In this document: positions 1-8,706 of the stretch, piece after piece
Position numbering within the stretch: position 1 is the first letter of the stretch
How the letters are laid out: the number at the start of each line of letters is the position of its first letter
Assembly: GCA_016934195.1 (NCBI GenBank)
Contig: JAFGTJ010000458.1
Span: 1-46,985 of the forward strand
Origin: Anaerolineae bacterium
GTDB lineage: Bacteria; Chloroflexota; Anaerolineae; Aggregatilineales; Aggregatilineaceae
Length of the DNA: 46,985 nt
Direction: 5' to 3'
Program-made: the position numbers and the translations under genes
The notes under the pieces: model-generated
What the model was told of the DNA's origin: nothing
The model's input: the letters and a program-made list of their open reading frames with translations, nothing else
Database searches by the model: none

Positions 1-318
1 CACTTCGGCGGCGCTGCGCTGGTCGGCCCAGATGATCGCGGGGCCGGTGGGCTGGTAGTTTGTATCAATCAGGACGACGCCGTGCATTTGCCCGGACAAT
101 CCAATGGCTTTAATCGAGTCTCGTGTGTCGGCGGTGGCCTGCCGGACCGCGCGCACGGTCGCATCCCACCAGGATTCGGTATCCTGTTCGGCCCAACCGG
201 GCCGGGGACTCTGGATCGGGTATTCGTGAGCGCCGGTTTTTGTTACCCGGCCCTGCTCATCGATCACAACGGCCTTGACGCTTGAGGTCCCCAGGTCAAT
301 TCCGAGCAGGTGTGGCAT
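1..318 (-). CDS. xylB: Xylulokinase-like FGGY carbohydrate kinase, N-terminal part
   Basis: The reading frame runs off the left edge, so only the first 106 codons are present. It begins MPHLLGIDLGTSSVKAVVID, the phosphate-1 loop of the ASKHA/FGGY kinase fold. Further on are GLSGQMHGVVLID and AIIWADQRS, which match the sugar-binding segment typical of xylulokinases (the MHG block). By family knowledge the enzyme phosphorylates D-xylulose to xylulose 5-phosphate in the cytoplasm, but FGGY substrate specificity cannot be settled from this fragment. The ATG at 318 has an upstream AGAGGAAC ribosome-binding site. The gene is divergent from metK. The six-frame track omits it because it has no stop inside the window. 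Confidence 0.85.
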   Translation of the reverse strand, partial: MPHLLGIDLGTSSVKAVVIDEQGRVTKTGAHEYPIQSPRPGWAEQDTESWWDATVRAVRQATADTRDSIKAIGLSGQMHGVVLIDTNYQPTGPAIIWADQRSAAEV

Positions 319-363
319 ATTTTGTTCCTCTGTAAAAGAAATATATCAAGATAGTGTAGCATA

Positions 364-392
364 TTGACACCGCTGAGTCTGGATGCTATGAT
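364..392 (+). promoter_or_regulatory. Sigma70-type promoter of metK leader
   Basis: TTGACA at 364-369 is a perfect -35 box. It is followed by a 17-nt spacer and TATGAT at 387-392, five of six matches to the -10 consensus. Transcription would start near 399, about 20 nt before the riboswitch aptamer. Confidence 0.8.
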
Positions 393-420
393 TTGCTCAA
401 TCAATTGGATATGCCTGGAA

Positions 421-548
421 ACACTCTTATCCAGAGCGGCAGAGGGACCGGCCCCGTGAAGCCGCGGCAACCATCCTGTTTGGTTCAGGTTTACCGCCAA
501 GCAAGGAACGGTGCCAATTCCGACAGATTTCTGGAAGATGAGAGCGTG
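421..548 (+). promoter_or_regulatory. SAM-I (S-box) riboswitch aptamer
   Basis: The leader contains the S-box core AGAGGGACCGGCCC, then GTGAAGCC, GGCAACC and the later GGTGCCAATTCC block. P1 closes by pairing CTCTTATC (424-431) with GATGAGAG (537-544), including one U-G pair. By family knowledge it binds S-adenosylmethionine and turns the downstream gene off when SAM is plentiful, which fits its place before metK. A second hairpin, CACGAGCCTC with GAGGC-AAT-TCGTG (552-587), lies between the aptamer and the terminator. Its role in switching is not obvious by eye. Confidence 0.93.
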
Positions 549-597
549 ATCCACGAGCCTCAATAACTGGTGACGAGGCAATTCGTGTGCGATAGCG

Positions 598-627
598 CCC
601 CCTACAAGAGTGTAATGGGGGTTTTTT
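598..627 (+). terminator. Riboswitch-controlled intrinsic terminator
   Basis: CCCCC (598-602) can pair with GGGGG (617-621), and TTTTTT follows at 622-627. It sits between the SAM-I aptamer and metK, the usual position for the expression platform of a transcriptional OFF switch. The core stem is short but all G-C. I could not identify the competing antiterminator by eye. Confidence 0.7.
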
Positions 628-679
628 GTTTTCCCTGCCCAGGTTGTAGGCTGTCAGAGCAGATTCAGAAGGAGCTACT

Positions 680-1906
680 GTGAGCGAGAATACACACACT
701 ACCACTTTTATGTCCTCTCCCCAACTATTTTTCACCTCGGAGTCGGTGACAGAAGGCCATCCCGACAAAATCTGTGACCAGATATCAGACGCCGTGCTCG
801 ACGCGATTCTGACCGATGATCCGAACGCGCGCGTCGCCTGCGAAACCGCCGTCACTACCGGCCTGATCGTAGTTATGGGTGAAATCACCACGAGTACCTA
901 TGTGGACATTGGCACCGTCGCGCGCGACGTGGTGCGCGAGATCGGGTACACACGCGGCAAGTATGGCTTTGACGCGGATACCTGCGGCGTGATCGTGTCC
1001 ATCAAGGAACAGTCGGGCGATATCGCCCAGGGTGTGGACAGCGCGTTGGAACAGCGCGAAGGCCAGATGACCGAGGCGCAGTTGGACGCGACCGGCGCGG
1101 GCGACCAGGGGATGATGATCGGGTTTGCCTGTGACGAAACACCGGAATACATGCCGCTGACGGCGATGCTGTCCCATAAGCTGTGCCAGCAGTTGTCGGT
1201 TGTCCGGCGTAACGGCACCATGCCTTACCTGCGGCCCGACGGCAAGAGCCAGGTCACGGTTGAATATTCCTATGGTAAGGCCAGGCGCGTTGATACGGTG
1301 TTGATCTCGTCGCAGCACGCGCCGGAAGTCTCCAACGAACAGATTCGCGCCGACGTGTTGGAGCATGTGGTGCGGGCCATTATCCCGGCGGAACTGTTAG
1401 ACGAAAATACCAAGTATTACGTGAATCCCACCGGGCGTTTTGTGGTCGGCGGCCCGTTGGGCGATGCGGGCCTGACCGGGCGCAAGATCATTGTGGATAC
1501 CTACGGCGGGATCGCGCGGCACGGTGGCGGTGCGTTCTCTGGCAAGGACGCGACCAAAGTGGACCGCTCGGCGGCATACATGGCGCGTTACGTGGCGAAG
1601 AATGTGGTCGCGGCGGGTCTGGCGTCACGCTTCGAGCTTCAGGTATCCTACGCGATTGGCGTGGCGCGTCCGCTGTCGATTGCGATTGAAACGTTCGGCA
1701 CGGGCGTTATCCCGGATGAGAAAATTGTTGAGCTGATCAACAAGCACTTCGATATGCGCCCCGCTGCCATTATCCGCGACCTGGACCTGCGCAAGCCCCA
1801 GTTCCGGCAGGTGGCCGCTTACGGGCACTTTGGCCGCGATGATCTCAATGTGGCCTGGGAAAAGACCGACAAGGCCGACATTCTGCGCAAAGAAGCGGGC
1901 CTGTAG
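680..1906 (+). CDS. metK: S-adenosylmethionine synthase
   Basis: This cytoplasmic enzyme makes S-adenosylmethionine from methionine and ATP, releasing phosphate and pyrophosphate. The 408-residue protein is close to family length. It carries the N-terminal [14 protein letters not shown] block, the ATP-binding [12 protein letters not shown] motif, and the [18 protein letters not shown] and GGGAFSGKD signatures, in family order. The start is a GTG with AGAAGGAG about 6 nt upstream. An in-frame ATG (MSSPQLFF) lies about 10 codons later and is the alternative start. Expression should be controlled by the SAM-I riboswitch and terminator directly upstream, giving feedback by its own product. No RBS-overlapping or operon partner follows; the next gene has its own promoter. 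Confidence 0.97.
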   Translation: MSENTHTTTFMSSPQLFFTSESVTEGHPDKICDQISDAVLDAILTDDPNARVACETAVTTGLIVVMGEITTSTYVDIGTVARDVVREIGYTRGKYGFDADTCGVIVSIKEQSGDIAQGVDSALEQREGQMTEAQLDATGAGDQGMMIGFACDETPEYMPLTAMLSHKLCQQLSVVRRNGTMPYLRPDGKSQVTVEYSYGKARRVDTVLISSQHAPEVSNEQIRADVLEHVVRAIIPAELLDENTKYYVNPTGRFVVGGPLGDAGLTGRKIIVDTYGGIARHGGGAFSGKDATKVDRSAAYMARYVAKNVVAAGLASRFELQVSYAIGVARPLSIAIETFGTGVIPDEKIVELINKHFDMRPAAIIRDLDLRKPQFRQVAAYGHFGRDDLNVAWEKTDKADILRKEAGL

Positions 1907-1947
1907 TCTGTAGTCTCCTAACCTTTGTTGGCCTCTTTGCTGAACTG

Positions 1948-1974
1948 CCGGGAGCGTGCGCCGCGCGCTCCTGG
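1948..1974 (+). terminator. Possible terminator hairpin after metK
   Basis: CCGGGAGCG (1948-1956) and CGCTCCTGG (1966-1974) form a 9-bp stem, counting one G-U pair, with a 9-nt loop. No clear T-tract follows (AATCTTACC), so this is at best a weak intrinsic terminator. Confidence 0.4.
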
Positions 1975-2012
1975 AATCTTACCCGGTGCTAATCCACCCC
2001 AAAACTGCCTAG

Positions 2013-2042
2013 TTGACCATAACTTCGGGCCGATGTTATGAT
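2013..2042 (+). promoter_or_regulatory. Sigma70-type promoter
   Basis: TTGACC (2013-2018), an 18-nt spacer and TATGAT (2037-2042) make a near-consensus promoter. The first possible start of the long ORF, a TTG at 2013, is this -35 box. That argues that translation starts downstream at 2100. Confidence 0.65.
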
Positions 2043-2099
2043 GGGCGCAGGCTGCACAACTGCCGGTTCGCTCAGCACGGTATGGCGCGGAGGCTCCTC

Positions 2100-2909
2100 A
2101 TGCAACGGTTTAGGGTCTGGTGGAACAGTTTTAAAACGGTCGCGTTGTTAATTTCGTTTACGGTCAATATGGTGTTATTGGTCGTGCTGCTGATTGTGCT
2201 GATGCAGATTTTTCAGATCAAAAATGGTATTCTTGAACCCTTAATTGACGGCTTGCACGCCAATTTCGTCGGGCTGGATCAGGCGGTCATTGAGCGCACC
2301 ATCGCGGTTGACGATGAAATCCCGGTGGTGTTTGATCTGCCTTTGAACCAGGCTACCAATGTGATACTGACCGAGGATGTGCCGATTGCAGCCAGCGCGA
2401 CCTTCACGCTGCCCGGCGGCGGCGGCATGATCAATGGACGGGTTGACATTGTGCTGCCGACGGGCCTGATTCTGCCGGTTCAACTCAATATGATCGTGCC
2501 GGTGGATACCCGGCTTGCGATCAGCTTGCCGGTAGAAGTATCTATCCCGCTGCGCGAAACGCAGCTTCACCAGCCGTTTGACAACTTGCGTAATCTGTTG
2601 GAACCCTACGTTCGCGTGCTCGATAACCTGCCGAGCGCGTGGGACGATGTGCCGGACTTTATTATCGATGCGGCCCAGGGCGAAGGCGTAAATTTGGTAT
2701 CACCCACCTATGGCAGCGAGAATCCCTGGCCGATTCAGAAGAACGGCGAGCCACCGTCCGACGCAGGGGAAGACCAGTCACCGGCAGCGGGTGATACCGG
2801 GACGGATACCGGAACCGAACCCGCCGCAGATGACGCGGGCACCGAACCGGCAGGGCCGGAACCGACAGTCACGCCGGTTGAGGATATTGGCATCATACCA
2901 TCGGAATAG
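2100..2909 (+). CDS. Membrane-anchored protein of unknown function
   Basis: I do not recognise this family. The 269-residue product begins MQRFRVWWNSFKTV, followed by one hydrophobic segment at about residues 14-38, and then an extracytoplasmic part rich in predicted beta strands (repeats of the type LPTGLILPVQLN and LPVEVSIPL). The last 60 or so residues are low-complexity and acidic, rich in Asp, Thr, Pro, Gly and Glu. I chose the ATG at 2100 because GGAGG lies just upstream and because the longer ORF would start inside the promoter. A single-span protein with most of its mass outside the membrane is the best reading. It may be co-transcribed with the methyltransferase gene 27 nt downstream. 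Confidence 0.75.
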   Translation: MQRFRVWWNSFKTVALLISFTVNMVLLVVLLIVLMQIFQIKNGILEPLIDGLHANFVGLDQAVIERTIAVDDEIPVVFDLPLNQATNVILTEDVPIAASATFTLPGGGGMINGRVDIVLPTGLILPVQLNMIVPVDTRLAISLPVEVSIPLRETQLHQPFDNLRNLLEPYVRVLDNLPSAWDDVPDFIIDAAQGEGVNLVSPTYGSENPWPIQKNGEPPSDAGEDQSPAAGDTGTDTGTEPAADDAGTEPAGPEPTVTPVEDIGIIPSE

Positions 2910-2936
2910 GCAGTTACTACAATATATGTGGGGTAT

Positions 2937-3866
2937 ATGGACGACCAGACGCTGAACGAATCGACACCGAATGAACCAACGCGCCCGCTGTGTGATTACG
3001 AAGGATCGGGATATCGCCAGGAGTTTTGGGAAGGGCAGGGACGCGATTACGAAGACCTGACCGAGCGTGTGGCGATGCGCCGCTTGCTGCCGCCGCGTGG
3101 ACGGCGCGCGGTGCATCTGGGCGCGGGTTTTGGCCGCATGACCAACGAACTGAGTGGTTATGATCAGGTGATCGTGCTGGATTATTCGCGGACCATGCTG
3201 CGCGAAGCCCAACAGTTTTTGGACGCATCGGAACGTTATATTTTTGTAGCCGCCGACGTGTACTATTTGCCCCTGGCGGACGGGAGTTGTGATACCGCCG
3301 TCATGGAGCGCGTGATCCACCACCTGGCCGACGTGCCCGCCGCGCTCCGGCAGATTCGGGCGGTCCTGGCTCCCGGATCGCCGTTTGTGCTGGAATATGC
3401 CAGCAAACGCAACCTGAAAGCCATTTTGCGCTACTGGCTCAAGCGCCAATCCTGGGACCCGTTTGATCACGCGCCGGTTGAATTTGTGAAACTGAATTTC
3501 GACTTTCACCCGGCGTATATGGCCCAGTGTTTGAGCGAAGCGGGCTTCCTGACCGAACGGCGGCTGGCGGTGTCCTATTTCCGGTTGGGACTGCTCAAGC
3601 GTGTCGTGCCGTTGGCGTGGCTGGTGGCGCTGGACCGGCTGCTGCAACCGACCGGCGAGATCGCGCCGTTTTCGCCCAGTGTGTTCACGCTGAATTTTGC
3701 GACCGGCGATATGCCACCGCACGCGCTGGACGGTCCGTTATTCAAGTGCCTGCGCTGCGGTGAACTGCTGCATCATGAGAATGACATGGTGGTATGCGAT
3801 GCGTGCGGCGCGCGGTGGGCGATCCGCGACGGCATATACGATTTCAAGGACGAATTGGGCGATTGA
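2937..3866 (+). CDS. SAM-dependent methyltransferase with Trm112-like zinc ribbon
   Basis: This is a class I methyltransferase of the Methyltransf_11 type. The SAM-binding motif I is HLGAGFGRM, followed by VLDYSRTML, an acidic strand (VAADVYYLPLADGSCDTAV) and the post-motif ERVIHHLADVPAALRQIRAVL. The last 45 or so residues form a separate zinc ribbon with CLRCGELL and VCDACGARW, resembling Trm112/YcaR-type domains. The methylated substrate cannot be told from the sequence. The ATG at 2937 is chosen. A GTG at 2928 is in frame and possible. The lone SAM fold plus zinc ribbon suggests a macromolecular or lipid substrate, but that is a guess. Confidence 0.85.
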   Translation: MDDQTLNESTPNEPTRPLCDYEGSGYRQEFWEGQGRDYEDLTERVAMRRLLPPRGRRAVHLGAGFGRMTNELSGYDQVIVLDYSRTMLREAQQFLDASERYIFVAADVYYLPLADGSCDTAVMERVIHHLADVPAALRQIRAVLAPGSPFVLEYASKRNLKAILRYWLKRQSWDPFDHAPVEFVKLNFDFHPAYMAQCLSEAGFLTERRLAVSYFRLGLLKRVVPLAWLVALDRLLQPTGEIAPFSPSVFTLNFATGDMPPHALDGPLFKCLRCGELLHHENDMVVCDACGARWAIRDGIYDFKDELGD

Positions 3867-3954
3867 CAGCCAGATAATCAACCGCCCTTTGATCGACTGC
3901 GTTACAATCTAAAGCAGCTTAAATCGGCCTCTCCAACTCAATAAGGAAAATACC

Positions 3955-4425
3955 ATGTTCAAAGCGCAGCGCGGGATGTATTTTGAGGAATTTGAAGTCG
4001 GGTTGGAACTTGAAACCCAGGGCCGGACGATCACCGAGGCCGATATCGTCGCTTTTGCCGGAGTGTCGGGCGATTTTAATCCCATGCATACTAACGAGGT
4101 GTACGCCAGCGGCACCCAGTTCGGTCAGCGGGTGGCACACGGTTTGCTCGGATTGGCGGTTGCCAGCGGGTTAGCCTACCAGATGGGTTTTATCGAAGGC
4201 ACGGTGCTGGCGCTTACGGGTGTAGAAACCAAGTTCCGCGCGCCGGTTCTCATCGGTGATACGATCCGCGTGTTGGTGAAAGTGACCAAACTGCGCGAAA
4301 TGAAAGCGGCGGGCGGTGGTTTTGTGACATGCGATATCCGGGTTGTGAACCAGGAAGACAAAGTGACCCAAAAAGGCGAATGGACCTTCCTGGTCGCCAG
4401 CCAACCGGCGGACGAGGCCCAATAA
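3955..4425 (+). CDS. MaoC-like (R)-specific enoyl-CoA hydratase
   Basis: The protein is a single hot-dog-fold MaoC dehydratase of 156 residues, the usual length for the single-domain form. The catalytic hydratase motif is visible as GDFNPMHTN (Asp and His of the D-x(4)-H type), followed by AHGLLGLAVASGL. By family knowledge it adds water to trans-2-enoyl-CoA to give (R)-3-hydroxyacyl-CoA, or acts on related acyl-thioesters. The exact substrate is not determinable. The ATG at 3955 has an AAGGA ribosome-binding site. It stands alone between the methyltransferase and the PBP gene, with about 90 nt on each side. Confidence 0.88.
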   Translation: MFKAQRGMYFEEFEVGLELETQGRTITEADIVAFAGVSGDFNPMHTNEVYASGTQFGQRVAHGLLGLAVASGLAYQMGFIEGTVLALTGVETKFRAPVLIGDTIRVLVKVTKLREMKAAGGGFVTCDIRVVNQEDKVTQKGEWTFLVASQPADEAQ

Positions 4426-4465
4426 CCGGCCCAACCGCTCGCTAACGGTTTTATGGCTTCTCATG

Positions 4466-4471
4466 TATAAT
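4466..4471 (+). promoter_or_regulatory. Candidate -10 box for the PBP gene
   Basis: A perfect TATAAT lies 41 nt upstream of the PBP start codon. No convincing -35 is seen at 16-18 nt, so only the -10 element is claimed. Confidence 0.45.
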
Positions 4472-4512
4472 GCCTTTGAGTAATATTTAGCGACTAACGG
4501 CAGAGGTGCAGT

Positions 4513-7500
4513 ATGGTCGATCAGCCTCCTTTGAACTCCCATGACGAGCAGCAGCCGGACGAAAATCCGGTGACTGACCCGGCGGAAACACCGGCTGGAT
4601 GGCACGATCCGTCCATTCCGAAGGAGCCATCGCGTCCGGCGGTAGCCGGGGGATGGTTTACGCCGGAGAATGCTGCGTCCATCGACGACACAACCGAGGC
4701 CGATTCCGATCAGCCTGAACTGCTGCCCAGCGCGGCTCCTGACCGGGCGGGTGCGTGGTTTGCGCCGCTGGATGCTCAGTTGGACGCGCTGTTAGACGGT
4801 GCGGCAGACACGATCATCGAACACCATGAGCCAGTGCCAGTCCCGCCTGCTCCTGCTGCTCCTGCGGTGGATGAGGTGTCAGAAGCGGCGGCGGAAGCCG
4901 GGCTGGTTGACGGTCAGGAAGCGACCCGCGCGCAGGCGGCGGCGGATACTGAAGCTTATGCCGCCTTTGACGAAGGATGGGCCGCTCCGGTAGCTCCGCA
5001 GCGCGAAGCGTTTGAGGATGACGAACCGACTCACATCATCAGCCCGTCTGTGGTGCATGAAATCGGCGAGCCGGAGGTGCCCGAACCGGCTGTAGATGTT
5101 GACAGCACGGCTGCCGGAGATGTTACGCCGGTCCAGTCTGCTGTGCCGGGATTGACTCCTGCTGAGGCCGCGCTGTTGGCCGAGCAGCAGTCCCAGGCGG
5201 TGCCTTCCCAATCAACAGAGCCAGTGCCAGCGCGCCCGCCGTCCGAACCGGCAGTCACCGCGCCGCGTTCGCTGACCCAGTTTGAGGAAGTCGAGCGAAA
5301 GGTTGGCGTGCTGCGGGCACAGTTCAATGCGGGACAGATCAGCCGCGAACAGCTTCAGGCCGAACTGCGTTCGCTGATGTTCCAGGATGACAATAATACC
5401 TGGTGGATGATTGGCCTGGACTCGAACCGCTGGTACCGTTCCGATGGGCAGGAGTGGGTCATTGCCGATCCGCCCGGTTATGGAGGGATGGTGCGCGGGA
5501 GTGGGCTGCGCACCGAAACAGGGCTGCAAGAAGTGGTCGGCGGGGCGTTCGGTTATACGGAAGATGTTCAGCCGCGATTTGCGTCCATCGAGATTGATGA
5601 GGACGGGATGCCGCTGCCTGCGCGCGTCCCGCAAGAAGACCCGGCGGCGACCCTGGTGTCACCCAGTGCGCCTTTTATGGAACCCATGCGCCGATCCGAT
5701 GCGGCGACCGAATCGCCGGGGCGCGTGGTCGAAGCCCCCTATCCGACAGCGAACGATTCATCACTGCAACTGACGCAGCTATCCCAGGCAATGACCGGGT
5801 TCACGTCCGGCGGCGATATGACGATTCGGTCCGAAAGTTTGCCGGTGGAACGTGGTATTCCCGTTCCGGCACAGCCTCAGTATGCTGTTGGCGATTTCCC
5901 GCAGCCGGATTACAGCGCTGCTTTTGGCGCGCGCAACCGGAACACGGTTGCCCGGCGAATTATTCAGCTTGGGCTGGTTGGCTCGATTATCGGAATGGTG
6001 CTCGTCCTGGTCGCGTTGATTGTCATGATCGGCTACTACTTTTACAAGGTTGACCAGTATAAGGATGTGGTTGCTAACCTGAGCGAGCGAACGTCCAATT
6101 TTGAAACAACCCTGATCCTGGATTCGCAAGGGACGGTATTGGCCGAATACAGCAGCCAGGAAACCGGCGCGCGGACCGAAGTGCCGCTGAATCAAATTTC
6201 GCCCTGGTTGATCCACGCGACCGTTGCCACCGAGAATGAGACGTTCTACACCGATCCGGGCTTCAGCGTGGTGGCGATTGTGCGCGCGGCTGTCCAGAAT
6301 GTGCGCGAAGGCGATACGGTGTCCGGCGCGAGCACCATCACGCAGCAGTTGGCCCGCGCATTGGTGCTGGAAACCGAATTCGCGTCGCAGCGCACCACCG
6401 AGCGTAAGATCGTCGAGATCATTGTGGCGTCCGAGATCAAGCGCCAGTATTCCAAAAACGAAATTCTCGAAATTTATTTGAACGAGATTTTTTACGGCAA
6501 CCGCGCCTATGGCATCGAAGCCGCTGCCCAGGCATATTTCGGTATCCCGGCCAGCGAGTTGAATCCGGCCCAGGCTGCGTTTTTGGCAGGGCTGCCGCAG
6601 TCACCGGCGACCTATGACCCGGTGGTCAATCATGATGCGGCGATGGCCCGTATGCAAACGGTGCTGCGCCTGATGTCTGAGGCTAATGGAACCGGCTGTA
6701 TTGCCATTCAACATGCGGATACGACTCCCTGGGGGGTGCCAGATGGCGGGGAATTATGCGTGATTGCCGAGCCGCTGCCGGATGGCAGCACCCGGTATTA
6801 TTACGAGTCCCCCAACCGGGAACGGCAGGAATTGACACTCGACATCACGCGGGTTGAAATTACGACGTTCCGAGCGCCGGAGTTCAAGGCGACACACCCG
6901 CATTTTGTCAACTATGTCTGGCAGCAGTTGGAACAAGAATTTGGTTCCCAGGCGGTGTATGATGCCGGGTTCCGCGTGACCACTACGCTGGACGAGCGTA
7001 TCCAGAGCGCGGCGGAAAAGGCCGTAACCGATAATCTGGCATCGCTGCGGAACCAGGGGTATGACGTGGAGAATGCGTCGGTGGTGGTGATGCAGCCCGG
7101 TACCGGGAACGTGGTCGCGATGGTGGGCAGCGCGGATTATTTCAACGAGGCCATCGACGGTCAGGTCAACGTGGCGCTGACCGCCCAACAGCCGGGATCG
7201 GCCCTCAAACCGTTGATTTACCTGTCCGCGTTCCAGCCGAATGAATACGGGCAGTATTTGACCCCCTCGACCGTTATCTGGGATGTTTACACAGATTTTA
7301 ACGGTTATATTCCCAACAACTTCGATGGTCAGTATCACGGTCCCAAGACCGCGCGCGAGGCGTTAGCCAACTCGCTGAACGTTCCGGCAGTCAAGGTGCT
7401 GCAATTCGTCGATTTGCAGCGATTCACGGATTTTGCCCAGAAAGCCGGGATTACGTTCCCGTTGGGAACACCGGCTGATCTGAATGCCGGGTTATCAACG

Positions 7501-8706
7501 GCGCTCGGCGCGGTTGAAGTGCGGCTGCTTGATATGGTTGAGGCTTACGGGATGTTGGCGAACAACGGGCGCAAGGTTGAGCCGGTGTCAATTTTGCGGA
7601 TCGAGGACAGCGATGGGAATGTTGTGTCGAACTTCCCGGCGGCTCCGGTTGTCGAGAATGTGGTTCCCGCCGAATATGCGTACTTGATTACTAATATCCT
7701 GGCCGACAATCAGACCCGCACTCAGGAATTCAGCCCTGGTTGGCCGCTCGAATTGCAGGGTGGTCGAGTCGCTGCCGTCAAGACCGGAACCAGCAACGAC
7801 AGCCGCGATGTCTGGGCTATTGGTTACACGCCGCAGTACGTGACCGGGGTGTGGATGGGCAATACCGATAACCGGCCCATGTACACGCTTTACGGTTCAA
7901 CCGGCGCGGCGCTGGTCTGGAACCAGGTGATGGAGGAAGCGCACGCGGGCCAGCCGGTTATGCCGTTTGTCCGGCCCAACGGGATCATCGAGGTGGATGT
8001 TTGCAACGATTCCGGCACGCGGCCATCGCCCGAATGCGCCGGGCGTATTCACCGGGAAATTTTTACCAATACCGCGCCGCCGCCCGATGCTTCACAGGAT
8101 ATTTTCCGCACGGCGCAGGTCGATTCCTATACCGGGAAATTGGCGAACGAGTATTGTATAGACAGGCTGGAAACGCGCACCTTCCTGGCGATCAGCGATC
8201 CGACGGCGTTTACCTGGATTAACACGACGGCAGCGGGCAATAACTGGGCGCTCACGCGCGGCTTTGAATTACCGGTCCAACCGATGCCGACCGAATACTG
8301 CGATCCCAGCCAGCCGCGCCCGCAGGTGATCCTGAGTTTCCCGCCGCAGGATATGACATCAGAAGGCGTTGTGCCGCTGCGCGGCCTGATCACGATGCCC
8401 AACTTCAGCTACTACGAGATTCTGATCGCGCCGTCACATCAGCCTCAGGAGATCGATTTCCAGCAGATAGAGGTTTTCCAGACGGAATGGCCGCAGCCCA
8501 ATACCCCATTGGGACAGGTGGATACACGCGGACTGGTAAACGGTCCCTATACGATCCGGCTGCGGGTGTTTGATGGCTTTGGGCAGAGCGTGAAGGAAGA
8601 TATCCGCATCACGGTTAATAACCCACAGCCGACCGCTGTGCCGACGATACCGCCGGTATTGCCTACTCCGACTTTAGCGCCCACGCTGACGCCAGTGCCG
8701 GAGTAG
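4513..8706 (+). CDS. Class A penicillin-binding protein (PBP1A type) with long N-terminal extension
   Basis: This bifunctional enzyme polymerises and cross-links peptidoglycan outside the membrane. A cytoplasmic, mostly disordered region of about 480 residues precedes one membrane segment (about 484-510). The GT51 transglycosylase follows, with Glu574 in ATENETFY and the GASTITQQLAR and NEIFYGNRAYGIEAAAQAYFG motifs. The transpeptidase has all three active-site motifs: SALK (Ser896), SLN (Ser954) and KTG (Lys1090). The C terminus ends in a beta domain and a PTPTLAPTLTP tail. At 1397 residues it is much longer than the usual 700-850. Within the cytoplasmic part, residues about 255-325 look folded: a short helical pair followed by a Trp-rich strand segment (TWWMIGLDSNRWYRSDGQEW). 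The ATG at 4513 has AGAGGTG upstream. Confidence 0.95.
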   Translation: MVDQPPLNSHDEQQPDENPVTDPAETPAGWHDPSIPKEPSRPAVAGGWFTPENAASIDDTTEADSDQPELLPSAAPDRAGAWFAPLDAQLDALLDGAADTIIEHHEPVPVPPAPAAPAVDEVSEAAAEAGLVDGQEATRAQAAADTEAYAAFDEGWAAPVAPQREAFEDDEPTHIISPSVVHEIGEPEVPEPAVDVDSTAAGDVTPVQSAVPGLTPAEAALLAEQQSQAVPSQSTEPVPARPPSEPAVTAPRSLTQFEEVERKVGVLRAQFNAGQISREQLQAELRSLMFQDDNNTWWMIGLDSNRWYRSDGQEWVIADPPGYGGMVRGSGLRTETGLQEVVGGAFGYTEDVQPRFASIEIDEDGMPLPARVPQEDPAATLVSPSAPFMEPMRRSDAATESPGRVVEAPYPTANDSSLQLTQLSQAMTGFTSGGDMTIRSESLPVERGIPVPAQPQYAVGDFPQPDYSAAFGARNRNTVARRIIQLGLVGSIIGMVLVLVALIVMIGYYFYKVDQYKDVVANLSERTSNFETTLILDSQGTVLAEYSSQETGARTEVPLNQISPWLIHATVATENETFYTDPGFSVVAIVRAAVQNVREGDTVSGASTITQQLARALVLETEFASQRTTERKIVEIIVASEIKRQYSKNEILEIYLNEIFYGNRAYGIEAAAQAYFGIPASELNPAQAAFLAGLPQSPATYDPVVNHDAAMARMQTVLRLMSEANGTGCIAIQHADTTPWGVPDGGELCVIAEPLPDGSTRYYYESPNRERQELTLDITRVEITTFRAPEFKATHPHFVNYVWQQLEQEFGSQAVYDAGFRVTTTLDERIQSAAEKAVTDNLASLRNQGYDVENASVVVMQPGTGNVVAMVGSADYFNEAIDGQVNVALTAQQPGSALKPLIYLSAFQPNEYGQYLTPSTVIWDVYTDFNGYIPNNFDGQYHGPKTAREALANSLNVPAVKVLQFVDLQRFTDFAQKAGITFPLGTPADLNAGLSTALGAVEVRLLDMVEAYGMLANNGRKVEPVSILRIEDSDGNVVSNFPAAPVVENVVPAEYAYLITNILADNQTRTQEFSPGWPLELQGGRVAAVKTGTSNDSRDVWAIGYTPQYVTGVWMGNTDNRPMYTLYGSTGAALVWNQVMEEAHAGQPVMPFVRPNGIIEVDVCNDSGTRPSPECAGRIHREIFTNTAPPPDASQDIFRTAQVDSYTGKLANEYCIDRLETRTFLAISDPTAFTWINTTAAGNNWALTRGFELPVQPMPTEYCDPSQPRPQVILSFPPQDMTSEGVVPLRGLITMPNFSYYEILIAPSHQPQEIDFQQIEVFQTEWPQPNTPLGQVDTRGLVNGPYTIRLRVFDGFGQSVKEDIRITVNNPQPTAVPTIPPVLPTPTLAPTLTPVPE

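Noticed and set aside
2778-3722. 314-residue ORF on the minus strand
   Set aside because: It lies antisense to the methyltransferase gene, is rich in Arg, His and Gln, and has no recognisable motif; a shadow of the real frame.
3863-3908. Promoter TTGACA plus TACAAT before the MaoC gene
   Set aside because: The two elements are 34 nt apart, too far for one sigma70 promoter.
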